From Eopsaltria australis (lineage: Eukaryota > Chordata > Aves > Passeriformes > Petroicidae), in contig JAVTVJ010000012.1 of assembly GCA_034509425.1 (NCBI GenBank), forward strand, positions 9,769,001-9,833,000: DNA of 64,000 nucleotides. The letters run 5' to 3'. Under the pieces are notes generated by a model. The model made no database searches and had not been told where the DNA came from. It worked only from the letters and a program-made list of their open reading frames with translations. Below, one piece after another: positions 1 through 16,900 of this stretch. The position numbers and the translations under genes are program-made. How positions within the stretch are numbered: position 1 is the stretch's first letter; each line of letters begins with the position of its first letter.

Positions 1-1159
1 TTCAAAAGCAGTAAGATAAAGTGGCAGAGAAAGCTGGTTTAGAAAGCATTTCAGCTCAGTGTAAATTTCCGAATCATCTCATTGTTTCTTAGTCTGTGTT
101 GGCTTTCCTCACCATTATATTCAAGAGCCCTCCAGACACTCTGGGATTCACCCCTGTACTACCCTGTGAGGCAGCAAACTCTCTCTGCCACTAGAAAGCC
201 AAAGCTCAGAGTCAACTAAGTGGCTTCCTCTCAGGATTACACAGAAATTACAAAGAGAATCTGGATCTCTTTGATGAACTGGAGCCTGACTTTTCTTCAT
301 CTGACCTGTTGCTCTCCTTGCTTAGTGCATTTTGATTCATTGAAGTTCATTAAAACTTGAAGTCAACAAAGACTAGCAGAGTCCATTTAAAGGAAGGCTG
401 TCAGGAAAGGTGGGTCTCCATTGGCTGTTTCCTGCTGCTCTTACAGTGTTCTGAGGACATTAGAGTGTGACAGGAGACCAAAGAGGATGACTCAGTGCAA
501 TTTTGCCACTGGCAAAAAAATTCTAAAACCACCCCCAAGAATCATACTGGAGATTTTGATCCATACACTGTGTGTGTGGCAGTGGTGTATGTGTGTAGGC
601 ATGTAAAACACGAGTACTTTCATAACACAGGAAACTACACAGTATGCAGTCACCCTAAGCACTCATGTCATTAAGTGACAGGGCCTTGTATCTATGAAAA
701 ACCTTGCTTATATCTCCATATTGCAAAATTCAAAAGTGTGGGAGGGGAACCCTGAAGGTTTTTGTGTGAGTGGAGCATACATGGTCTCCCACTTCCACGC
801 CCAGATTTAGTAAAGTTGCGATGGCACGTCTCGTTTCTGTGTCTGCTCTTACCAGTGCAGAATCTGTACCAGGTGAAGACTGAGGCCTGGTTGGTTTGCC
901 CAGTGGCTGCATCCCACGAGGGCCATATGTGCACGACACAAAAGCAGCTCATCAGAGGAGCACATGTACTGCAGCTATGACAAGTGCAAGATGCACTTAA
1001 CTGTGCTTCTGCAGGTTCTGTATACAACACATGCTTGTACTTCTGTCCAGGAAATCCCAGATAGAAATGTGGGAGCCCAACATATGACAAAATTCCTGTG
1101 TTTCCTGAGTTTATAAGCAACTTAATCCAGATGTTATGGCAACATTCTTCTGCTTGTAG
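1..1159 (+). other. TC2N: TC2N intron, partial (window edge)
   Basis: The stretch before the first recognised TC2N exon reads as intron. I see no coding exon in it, and the longest open frames (a minus-strand one at 692-1198) have no homology I recognise. It ends in a good acceptor, a TTCTTCTGCTTGTAG tract directly before position 1160. The N-terminal part of TC2N must lie to the left of the window. Confidence 0.6.
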
Positions 1160-4299
<3,140 letters not shown>

Positions 4300-4364
4300 A
4301 GACTGAAGGTGAAATTCAGAACTGATTTTTCTACAAAAATTCATATGCTGTCTAAAATAGTACA

Positions 4365-4370
4365 AATAAA
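4365..4370 (+). terminator. TC2N: TC2N polyadenylation signal AATAAA
   Basis: A canonical AATAAA lies 66 bases after the TC2N stop codon, in an A/T-rich 3' UTR. It is the first such signal and is a plausible short 3' end. Longer 3' UTR isoforms using later signals cannot be excluded. Confidence 0.6.
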
Positions 4371-7300
4371 AAGAAAAATACTGTCTATGCAAGTTCTTCA
4401 GAAGTTCTCCACTGCATCATGCCCCTGCGGAAACGGAAAATTCAGTTTCACCAACAGAAATACTGGCTAAATATTATTAAAAAGAAGATTTAGGAACTGG
4501 AAAAAGTGCTCATTTGATTTCACAAAATCCATCCTGAAGAAAAGATGCTTGCCCCTTTTGGACTTCATAAAAGCACAGAAATTCAATTTTGGAGAGAAGT
4601 GGCTTGAATTGGCTCTGTTTCACTAGTCACTGACATCACGCTCATCTGCAGTGTTTTGGGCAGACTCCAAAGTCCAGGGTGTGGGTCGTGTCAGTGGATG
4701 GATTCTGGGTACCTGTGAGCCTCTGGGATTGTTGACACCATATGATCAGAGTAACATGTGCCTGAGCAAGTGGGAAAGCTGTGGCAGCGGGAGAAAGCAT
4801 AAAGGGAAGTACACAATAAGGCAGCACCCACAGGCTTTTCTAATCTCCGTTTTGGATGAAGGGTTGTTCAGAAGCCGGTAGCTTGAGCTTGCCCCCGTCC
4901 TTTTCTCAAAACAGAGAGATGGAAAGATAAAAGTTCCTCTGACTTAGTGATCTTTACAAGAGGGGCCCTCCAGACTTGCTCTGCTTGGGTAAATTCTGGC
5001 TGGAATCTATGGAATAGTACAAAGAGGCAATGACCCTGCCTAGGATCAGAGCCAGTAGTTTTAGATTATTTTCTTGTATAGAATACTTACATGTAAACCA
5101 CTTCCTATCTAATCAAGATGCTCTAGCATTTGCTTACATTGCCAAAACACAGGCTAACATGTACAAAGGAGTAAGCAAAGGTTTACTGACTTATGTGTTT
5201 TTTGATATTAATTAAAATGCAGCACTGTAAGGGATTTAGACTTTGTTTAAAGAATGGGCTGCTACTGCAGAAGTATTTATTACATGTCTAGGATGCTAAA
5301 AAAATATGTGTGGGAGTATATTTTTATTACTTGTTTCTAGTAAGAAGAAATCACCGTATTTTTTATTTCAAATTGTATTTTTCCAACAAAATCCAAAGAT
5401 TATATTTTCTATTAGTTCCCATATTTTCAGCTGTTTTTTCACAGTTGTTTTTAAGGGGGGAAAATACCAAGTATATAATTGATAACGTATAAATCTAAAA
5501 GCACAGACCTCTTTGCACTGCTTCAACTACCTGATATAATAATACATGTATATTCCATTAATTCCACTGCTTATGTACTTACTGATGGCTGTCTGGACTG
5601 TACAAAGATGTATGTTTGTAGAGATGCTGAATAAATCTACCTTTCTTCATAACTTGGATCCGATTCCACCATCTGACAAGAACTAGAGTGAGAGCACTCG
5701 CTGCTGGAAGGCAGAGGAACATGGGGAGCAGAGAAAACGCTGTGACAGGAAAGGGCATCCTCTTCAAGCACACAGCTCAGAGCATCTTTATGTCAGATTT
5801 TTTGTCTTTGAGTGTCAGGAAAAAATGGAATCACTTAGAATTATTTTTCTTATCAGTCAGTAATTGAAACTTCAACCATCCAGATTGGTGTTGTTGAAAT
5901 TTAATATTTTGAAAACAGAAGGATTTTCACAGACTCATACATATTCTGCTTTTCGACCAGTCATTATAAAAGAACTGAAAAAAGATTTTGTGTGTTACTT
6001 GGAGAACAAACATTGGTTCTAGCTCTTACTCTTTGCAAAGCTCCCAGTAGGCACAGAGGATCTTGACTGACACTGATAATTTTCAGCCAGTTACAACAGG
6101 AGGAGCCTGGCCTGCTGGGTAAAATGAAAAAAGGAAGTGGGCTGAACTGATATTTTTGGAGTATCTTTATTTGAATACATGGATCTTTTTTATTCATTGT
6201 GGCTGAACATTTTATTCATTGTGGCAACAAACAAAAGTGCAAACTAACTGTTTCCTGATGCAGAATGCTGTTCTGTTTAAAAGAGAGGACAGGGAATATC
6301 CCAGTGTTTTGTAGACTTCAATTACCACAGCAGTGGTTCTACAGAGTTTGCCAGCTCAGTGGATAAAATGAATTTCTCGGCTGTTCTAGGACACCTATCC
6401 TTCTAAAGGCCTAACTAATCTCTTTTTTGCTATGTTAATATTTAATCTATATATTTTATGTTTATAATAAAAGCTATGAACAGCAAATATTCTTCTTTTT
6501 TTCCCAGTTGTTTATACTAATGTTTAGCAGCATCTCAAAGTGAAGTTCAGTTCCTACTTCTTTCTCTGAGAAGATGCCAGCTAACAAACTTTCATGTAGT
6601 GCTGCCTGCAGGGGAATTAACTGCTGACACGTGGAGGAGACGCAGAAGGCTTCTCCATGCAAGATGCACACAGGTACTGCAGTACTCTGAAGAACTGCTC
6701 TGAGGCAGTGCTTCATCCTGTGCTCATTCCCAGGCTGTGGCATGTTCCCCATTTGTGTGCATTCGTGTAAGAAGTCAATGAGTTCTTAATAGTTGACTGT
6801 TGTAAACAGTTGTGCTTTTTGTCACATAAAGCATTTTTTGTTGGTGATTCATTGGTCTAGACCGTATTGGTATGATTGTTACATTAGATGACAGTCCTGA
6901 AAAAAAGCCAGACGTGAGACGTGGGGATACATGCATATTCCTAGCATCAGTCCCTGGGTAAAACTATGTGTAAAGTAGGCTATTCTGGCAGGTGTTATTT
7001 CCATTTGACTGTCTTAAAATGCCAGCTAGAAATCACCTGGGACATCTTGCCTTTTAAATGCAGAATATTTTGCTTTCCTGCTTAGTGACTGCCTCACTAT
7101 AAATGCATGTGAGCCTTCAGCTCCTCTAAATCCAGCTCCTGGCTTATTTGAGACTAAGGCAGTTTTCCAGAAAAGGAAAATGATGCATCATTTGAAGAGC
7201 AATCCATGATGTAAATTACCAAGGAATTTCATGTACTCCAGGATACATGCAAGAAGAAGGAAAAAGAGGTGTCCTGAGACACTCTTGTAGTGGTCGCAGC

Positions 7301-10300
7301 TGTATGTTGTCCCTCTAAAGCATCCTCAGCCACTATTTTGATTGTTACATCCAAGTTTACTGTCACTGAAAATGCTGTTAAAGCTGTTTTGTCAGTTCAC
7401 TCTATTTGTAGATAAAAGGCACACGTGGTTTATAGTTGGATTTCCTCTTGCTTCTAGTCAGTGACTCACCCAGCTTCCTAACCTAAAACAATTCTGATGA
7501 AAGCAGCAGAGGTTCAGAGCTGCACCAGTTTTATTTTGGTCAGCTCCCAAATGGATGTGGATGAACTGGAAGAACAATTATGATTTTATATGAATTGTTA
7601 TTCATACAGAGATCTGTGCCTGCATAGTTAGAAACCAACCATAGACTAAACTTGATCAGATTTTCCAAAAAGTGTGTGTATAATTTCAGTGGTTAATCAA
7701 ACAATCCTGTGTTATTTATTTATGACTAATAACATTCTGTATGTAAATGAGGTCAACAAATTTCTGTTTCAAGTTTTTACGTCTCAGTGACACCCCTTGG
7801 CATTCTTTTTAAGGAAAAAAATGTGAGATTCTACCACAGAAGATGAGTGGGTGTAACAGTTTGTAAACCACATTATCATACAACATTACTTGGAAAATAA
7901 TTGTATTTGAGCATCTGATCTTATGTGATCACAACATAAATAGAGCCATGTTGTTAAATCCATTAGGCATCTCTGGTTTTTCCTTTCGTTGGCAGAACAT
8001 CTGTATAAAACAAAAGGTGATTTTGTAAGCATTCAATTAAGTACATATGCTGTTTGACTGAAAAATTGTTTGCCTGATGAAAGTTCCCTTTAGAGTTATG
8101 AGTTGATTTTGCAGCCAAAACATAAGCGTGTCTAGAATTTTGCGGCAGGGTTGTCCCACATCTTATTTTCATCCTGCCAACATATATATGACATGGCTAC
8201 ATAGTTGTGGAAAGCTTGGCATATATCACCTTTTTCCAGCTTCTGCTGCAAAATTACATCACCATGTAAACACAGCCCTGTACATGATCTCATGCTTGGT
8301 GCATGGAAAAAGCCATCTCCAAAATCAGCACCATGTTTCACAAACACAGCTCCAGCACATGTACATTCTCTTCTCTAGCTTGCACTGAGGAACGGGCCGC
8401 TGTCTCTCAGTCCATGCCAGAGCTCCCACCGTGTTCAGTAGAAGCAACCAGTCTTCAAAGCTGGTTTAGTGATGGGGTGATTTACCTAACAAAAGGTTAT
8501 AGACAGCTTTTTTTTTTCAAAGCAGTTTTTTAATTAGATGAAAATCTCTTCACAGTAATGTTTCTGTTGAAACTGAATTTCATGACAGTGGACCTGCATA
8601 TCTTAATGTAATGCAATTCTTCCCATAGATTTCAGAGCCTTTAAAATAAATCCTCTGTGGTTATTCTTCCCCCACATTCTAGTGTGCAGTTTCTTCCTTT
8701 GATTTGAGTGTAGGCTCCTCTTCTCCCTCGGCATAAACAAGTCTGTAAACAAGTCTGCTTTTTGCAATGAACTTTCTGCATTTCTAGTAATGTTTCCCCC
8801 TTCTTTACCTAGTACTGGGACCAGCATTATGCACATGTAATTTGCTGTTTAAAGAACTAGCTACATGCAGAAGGCTTTCATCCTAGGGCCTGGCTTGTGT
8901 CTGATGCTCTGCATTTCTGAGCTGTCTTTTTTCACAGCTTCAGTGTTATGGTTCTTTAGGTGCTCCCCAAATTTCTGTATTGTCTACTACCACTGAATAC
9001 AACAATGGCACAAATTAGTTGTAATTTTTCATGTGTACCTGGGTATCTTCATTTGCCTTTTTCCTCCAAAAATTACCTTAGGAAATAATGTTGTGTGATG
9101 AGAAGGAGCAAACTGTTTGTGCTTCTGACCTTTGAGGACAGCAGTGTTGTTTGACTGCCACTGCAGTGCTTTGAGACAGAAGGTGGGTCAAGGAAGAGTC
9201 ATAAAAAGCTGTACCTCCAGGTGGAAGGAGACCTGTACCTCCTTCATGTATGATCTGGGAAACACTCATTAGCCCGGGGACTGGGATCCCTTGTCAGATG
9301 CATATTGTATTTTTTATCCTTGTCTTGCAAAACGTCCTGGAGCTATGATGCAGCTAAATAGAGACATTTCCCATAGGAGGAATGATATGATTCACATATT
9401 TCTGTGAAGCAGAGAGCTGACTAAAAGATCTTGGAGGTTTTTGAAAAAAACAGTCATAGGAATGTACTTCTTAGTTTTAATATAGCCAGGCTTTGTCACT
9501 TGTCATAGGAGAGGATTGTTGTGGATTCTTACTTTGTGATACACACCAGCAGAAGAGGGCACGTACACCTTAAAACGGGTCTGGTTTTCTTCTGCATTGG
9601 TATCATTAGTCTTTTCAACACAGGTGGAACTAGGTATGCTTAGCTGCCTCTTTTCCTGCAGTAAGGGCAAGTTGGGTGGGGAATTGTTAAAACTGAGGTA
9701 GTGAAGGAGGTAAAATAAAAGCAGTGCTTTTGTTTTGAAAAACTTTGCTCTTCAAAGCAATGTAACGTGCCTGTAACTATTGACAAAGCTTTTATTTGAC
9801 ATAACTAAAGATAGATGCTTACGCATTTAGATATTTGCTTAGGTTCTACCAATACTTCCTGGCATGAGACTGGATTCATCCTCTCTATTTACATAATGCT
9901 TCATTCTGCTGTGTTCATTGACCTTTGAGCTCTAGACCTAATTATGCCTGATTTCCTATGGATTCGTCCCTCATGGCTGATTGACTTTGATGTGCAAATT
10001 GGGGTAGACTTGTGCCATCTTTTTGCTGCACATCACATAATTACAGAGTTTCTGTCTCTGATGGATTCTCTCATTTCTAATAGGAGGTGAGCTCTTGGCA
10101 ACTATTCTTTCACCTGGGAAACTGGGAACTGACTTTCCCTTTTCCACCTGAATATTCTTGGGTTTTCTCAAAACCTCTGGAGACAGAATTATCTGTGACA
10201 TCTCTGCCATCAGTCAAATTTGGCTGTAATGACTAATGGGCTCAAAAATTATTGTGGACCTTGGAAGAGAAATGAGTGACGGCAAGTTCTGCTGCTTCAG

Positions 10301-13300
10301 GACCCTGGGACTCGGCTGTGTTTTCCTCTGTTCTGCCACAGGCTGGAGAAGCTTTTCAGATCAGTGCTGATCATGATCCCAGCAATACTAGTTCTCAAGG
10401 CAGCTCAAGAAGTCTCCCTCTAAAGATACATTTCTTATAGCATGGACATTTTCTTAAAGCATGTCCCTCTGTATGAACAGATCAAAGCGCTAGTACGAGC
10501 ATATGAGCCATGCCAACTGCATCAACACTTCAGCAGGAATTCTGGCAGTACAAGCCATGAATCCAGTTTTCAGGTGTAGATCCTCAGCTGGTGCAATGTA
10601 AACGGAACTGTGCATTGGTAGATCTGAGCCAGCTCATCTTAGCTGGGGGTTGGACATGCGAGCCACAGAAACTACAATCATCTGCTAAAAATGCAAGAAG
10701 ATTGTGACTGTTGCTGTTCATCTCTTGGAAAACTTCAGTAGGGTGCATCAAGGTCTCAGAAGGAAGTGTTCAGGGCTGGAGATACATTTTCAGCAGCTCA
10801 CATGAAAATGGGAAAGAAGAATCCCTCACTCATAGTCTGGACTGATGCAGAGTTACTCTAGACATGCATGATTTATGTTCTCAGTTTTAGTGCTTCCTCA
10901 TTGAAATACAGCTTCATGATCAACAAGCCTTGTCCATTTGTATGTCTTACTAAACAGGATTTCTTGATATGGCAGGGAAGAAGGAGGTGGAAGGGAACAT
11001 ATTCACTGTGATCTTTGTCAACACTCCTATAAGCTGCTTGAATGTTTCCCTGGACTAGTTTTCTGAGCTGCAAGTGGAAAGCCACTTTTAGTCTAACAGA
11101 AAATATTAAGATACTTAACAAAAAAAGACCCCACAAAAACAACAAACTAATTCTTTGACACTGGCACCAAATCTGTTTCTTCATGTGATGCAACAAAGAC
11201 AATTCTTTCTTTCTTTCCTTAAAGAAGAGACCTAAATCAATAATTACATAAAATGCAGTGCTTATTAATTAGAATACAGTAACATCAAATATTTTGCTTA
11301 TTCATTAAAATATAGTATTATATATCCTTAGCTATGTTACTAAATAACTCAGAGAGTTAAACCAGCAATGATTTTTTCAGACATTTGCTTTCTTTCCATT
11401 TGAACTTCTGCATTTCTGACTTTGAGCAATGCAAATAAATTGGCTGTATTACCTCTGAGTGAGCCTGAACTTCTCTCATGCAGTATTCATTCAATAACTG
11501 GCTATCTGTAGAGAATATTTAATAACTTCTTTTAATTAATTGGATCTAAAATATGAGTTTTGGTTTAATTTTTATATTAGATTACCTGTTTACCAGTATT
11601 CAGAATGCAAAATAAAAATTATATAGGTTGTTGGAAGCAAGGGTGGCAAAGCATCTACAGGAAGGGTAGGTCATGAGGGATGCAGAACTGACTGCTAACT
11701 TGTAATTCCATCAACTGCAAATAAGACTCTAGCTGATTATCCCTGCAAGTAAAGTGTTTGAGGCTGTTCAACAGTCTTTGCAAAATAACACAATGCTTTC
11801 ACTCCAAGGATGTCTCCTCTCAGAAGGTGTTTGCAGCTGTTAAAAGAAACAGCAGGAAAGACCAGAAATGTTCCAATGAACTGCTTGTGTACAGATTTCT
11901 CATTTCTGTGATTCAGTCTTTTCCAGGGGAGCCAACACACATACTTGAGAATGCATCTGCTAAACAATTGGCCCAGCAATCCTCACCCTAGGGTCTGAGG
12001 AGTTCCACAGTGCCCAGTCTTACAGGTAATTAATGTCTTACAGGCCACAGCCAAGAAGAGCTATGCAGCAAATCTTAGTTCTAAGGATAAAAGTTAGAAA
12101 ATTTGGGATATTAAAAATATTTCACTAACAAGAATGTGAAATGTTCTGAATCTGCAACATATAAGGATCGCAGTAATTTCAAAGCATGCCTAGAGAAACA
12201 GGAGACTGGAAATGGGGGAGCTTGGCATTTGAGTCTGGTCTCCGGAGAGCACATATGAAAATGTGGTCGTGAGGCTTTTATCACTTGTTAACACAGATCT
12301 ATTTTCTAATTAGTGAGATTAATTTAGACCATCTGTGAAACTGTCTTACAGAAATACATGGACTGCACTACATGAAAAAAGGAAAATTACTAAATTCACA
12401 TTTTTAGAAAGACAGGGTGAAGTATGTTATAATCTTTGAATTTGGAGAAGTTCATTGAGGCCCCAAGAGGAGACCAGAACACACCAGGAAACTGAGATAA
12501 GAAACTGTGACACTGCAAACCATGAAATAAATTTATGATAACACTCTGGACTTTGCAAAGCAGTTGCATCCAGGTCATAGAAGCTCCTATAGGCTTACTA
12601 AAGCTATGATTACATAGGCAAACCAAAATATTAGAAGAAGGTTAAAGAACAAATGCAGAACAAAGGCAGGTAACAGTAATGAAGAGGTTATAGGAAAAAA
12701 CCCACACCGCTTCTCCATGCTCCCGCAAATGGCATGACCTAAGACAATGTTCAACATTTTGATAAAGATGCAAAACCTGCAGGAGACTGGACAGCCACAC
12801 AGGAGATTCCTCATGCCAGTACCCTGGGCAGAAATTAAGACAGTGACACTGCTACACCAAAGGAATTCTTCATGGTGGAAGGGTCAGGGGACCGTGTTGT
12901 GACAGGTAAAGCACATGGTTCTCATGAAAGCACACAGGCTACTGACTGCTATTAGATTCACAGAGTGAAACCTAAGAAACTAATGGGACTGTGTTTGTAT
13001 TGGAAACTGGCATCCAGCTGCCTGGGTGTAAATTAGAGCCAGAGATGGCAAAGAAAAAAGTCCTGATACTCTGAAGTTCTGGGACCTGTCACTTGGCATC
13101 ACTCACACACACATAGAGGGACACATGCACCCATGGACTGAGGGACAAATGGTTTAGGCAGCAGCATCATAGGAGGTGGTCCTGCTGTTGTGTTTGTTAC
13201 TGTGAATACAAGTAAACCAGCCAAAAAAAAAATCCAACTTTCTTCAAATTCCACACCACCAAATAGCACATTTTGCTTAGGGAGACAGAATTTCTACAAT

Positions 13301-13479
13301 CTCCTGCAGTGAAGTTGGCATCTTTCTCTACAACAGTCAACCTGGCAGTCATTCACTCCCAGACATACAGTCCTCACAAGCCTACACTGAGTATTTGCAC
13401 AGGAAGGGGCTGCTTAGCACTTTGACAGCAGAGCTTTCTGGTTCATTGGTTGTAAGTGTAGACAGAAGGTGCAAAACAA

Positions 13480-13967
13480 CCTGAAGTGCAAAGGGAGCAT
13501 AGCTCAGTATCACATTTGTATGGAGACAGATTCGGCCAGCTATCAGACAGAAATGCAAGTTTTGGTACTACACAACCATTTGGGCATGATATGATCGCAC
13601 TGATTCTTTATAGTCCATTCAATTCTGAGTGTGCAATCATGTCAGGGATAATATTCCAGTGTGCTGAGGTTAATTGCTTAATTTCTGTTTATCCAAGCTG
13701 ATTGCAGGCCTCCCAAATTACATACACTCTTAAAATATTGAAACATCTCCTGACAGCTGTAATAAATTAGCCCTGCTCTTGTAATTTACAGGAAGGAGAT
13801 GGTAAGGATAAAACTATTGCTCAGTAATTTCTGGAGGTTGATACTGAAAGCACAAATGGGCACAGGACACATTTTCAGAGAGTGAGACTGATATTTTATG
13901 CTTCAGAATAAAGATTCTTGAACTGGCAATATTATAGTGTTGCAAAAAAAAAAAAAAAAAGGGGGGG
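13480..13967 (+). other. PolyA-ended segment, possible retrocopy of a 3' UTR
   Basis: An AATAAA hexamer at 13907-13912 is followed about 31 bases later by seventeen A residues (13944-13960), then seven G residues. That spacing is what a polyadenylated transcript copied back into DNA would leave. I do not recognise a parent gene in the upstream sequence, and the left boundary given is arbitrary. The alternative is chance: an A run with a nearby AATAAA in AT-rich DNA. Confidence 0.25.
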
Positions 13968-16900
13968 TGGGAAGTACCATCCTGAGGCCATAGTTAAGAG
14001 TTTTGCACAGATGACACAGTTATGCATTGCTTCACTTTCTCCTGGGAAAGCCCCAGCTGCAGAATAGTGTTGAGCTGTAGTCATCATCTTTCAAGACAGA
14101 TACAGAACAAAATGGAGAGAGTTTAGAGGGAATGATGATATCAAGAACAAGAAAATCTGACGTGTGAGTAAGGAGTAAGGTACTGGGTGGTTGAAGATGA
14201 AAAAGAGAAAGCATTGAGATAAAATTCTGATATTCTAGTATGCAAATGTTTGTGGAAAAGGAAGACAAAGATTGACCGTTCTCCACATCACTGGGGATGA
14301 ATTAAATACTCATGTAATCACAGATTACAAGGAAGTTTCAGCTAGAAAATACCTGCTTTGATTTTTTAAATGTCCCAGCAATATTTTACCATCTCTATAA
14401 AATACTGAAGCAAAAAGAATGTTCCCAGATACAACCTGATTTTTTTGATTATTATTAATTATCATTGATTACTGAAGATGAATGAGAAGGATTTCTTTAC
14501 TTCTTTAGTCTGCTGTCCTTCTTACCAGCAGTACAAAAATGATACATGGGAAGTTTTTAGTGGCATCAAAATGATACCTCTTTTCGACTGGCTTTTTAAT
14601 TTTTTCATGAAAGTTTGGCAGTGCTCAGAAATAAGACTGACCAAAAGTTAATTTTGCAAAGGGAATGTGATGCACTCACCTCACCACTGATAAGCAAATA
14701 ACCTTATGCAATTCACCCATTGGGTAGATATTTATTTCTGATACAGTAATGGTCCACATGGTCAATATAATGTTAGTATTACCATAAAGCACAACTTTCA
14801 GCAAACACTGCATCTCCACTTTTGTTTAATCCACTAATTCCCTTCTGTCTGTTCTGTCCCACAAACATTGCTCTGTAAAAGCTTTCCATTACATCAAGTA
14901 TGAACAAAAAGCTAAAACAAAGGTGCCTCAGTCAGGGGCCTCATCACACCTTCCTTGGGCACCTTTCATTGCAAGGGGTGTGTCAAGTACACATGGGGTT
15001 CCTTGTCAGGCCACCAGCCAGAAATATGAGTTTATAAAGTACTATTGAAAAAGTACTTTACTGAAAAGGTTTAGCAAGTGTTGTTTTCTGATCTCATTTT
15101 GGAAGCTCTTCTAGTGATTTTTCACTGCCCAAGCCCACTTTCATCAGTGTAGTTATTAACAGTGACTTTTAATGAAACAAGATGAAGATGCCTGCAACAA
15201 AATCATGGTGGTATACAACCAGGGTGGAATTTGTTCTAGCTCCGTCTCCTGAAACAAAGGGGACCATGCTGAAATCTGTAAAAATGCTTTAAATTTGAGG
15301 GTTTTTTTCTTTTTTAAGTCTCATCCCATGGTACCATCAGTTTCTTTTTAACTTAGAAGCTGAAATCTGATGTTTCTGTCTATGGGGATGGCAAGAATTC
15401 TGTCAGAGAGAACAGCTATGCTAATAATGTGGAACAGAACACTGGCAGCAAGAAAATATAGTCTGTTCTTGGTTTTAAGCTGAATTTGCCTTAACTCGGT
15501 GAACTGTTGGCTGCTTTGAACTTGAATATGTTTTGAATTGGTAACAAGTAAAAGGTAATTAAAAAACTCCCACATTCTGTATTAATGGGACACATGCATG
15601 GGGAAAATTTTAAGAAGGTAGCTTTTGCTTGCGTATCTGTAATGCATAGTTGGAAACTTGTGCAGCACCACCGGAGACTTTTAAAATTAATTTATTTGCA
15701 TTTCAGTCCCAACCTATCCACATTTATAGTTAGTCTGTAGCATAGTCCAAATGAAATTGATTGAGCACATCCTGAATTTCAAAGCCCTTCTGTGTTCAGT
15801 CATATTTGTTAAGAGGTTGACGCACAAGCAGCTTTGCTGATTCCCGAACAAGTTCAGGTATAACAGGACCGGGCCTACCATCTCTCATGTTGATTTTCTG
15901 ATTATGATATTTTATTACACTTCATTTACACATTGAAACCATTTCTTTTTTTCTACAGCACTTCCTGTTGGCAACGTGCCACTGTGTGAATGGCATACAG
16001 TCTTGAATTCTTTTGTGGTATGGTGTGGTCTAATGCCAACTTTTTGTTTAAAAAGGGTGTGAAAGGATTTGGTCTATGAGAAAATGATGCTAAGCATTAG
16101 CTGTGACATCATTTGAGTACCTGCCTCATGAATAACCCCGGATACTCTCAGAGATACAGAGTAGAATAAAATTTTTTTAAATCAATTTCAGCAAGAATTC
16201 TGCAATAAAATCCCAAATGTCCTTCTATCTTTAGTTTCTAGCTTACATAAAAGTTTTGTTCTTGCTCACAAACAAATTTTAGCTGATACCAAATGCCTAA
16301 CTACTATAAATGTATGCTGTGGACAAAGGCCAGCCATGATAACCATACTTGGCCTTAGTAAGAGTCAAATTAATTTCCAAAGCTGTTTAATGTGGTTATC
16401 AATTTCCCATCTCCATTTGTTGTGCAGCGTTGCTAGGTGCTCTTATAACACCTGTGATACAACCTCTGCTCAGCTGATATTGTGAGTTTTTCTCTGGGCA
16501 CAGAAAAACTTTAAAATGCATAGGTTGTTACACCAGTAAAAACATCGCGACAGAAATCATGAATAGATATTTTTACAGATGAAAATGAATACTCAGATGA
16601 TCTCTTTTCTATTCTAATTACTTAGACCTTCTTCCTTGGAGTGAGTATTAATTTAAATAAAAAAAACCCAACAGCCATAAATGGTTCCAAGATTCGTATG
16701 TCAATGGAACAGAATTAAGTGACTTAATTGAGTACTTATTGTCATGTTCTCTTTTATTGTGGAACAGACAAAACAAAATATTATTATTATTTAGTTTCAC
16801 TGCTAATTTTTTGCAAAATGTTTAGGTGTCAATGTAAGGTTTTAGGCACTTAGAAACCAACAGAGTTATTTTTGAAAAGTAATTTCTAATGCTGTTCTTT

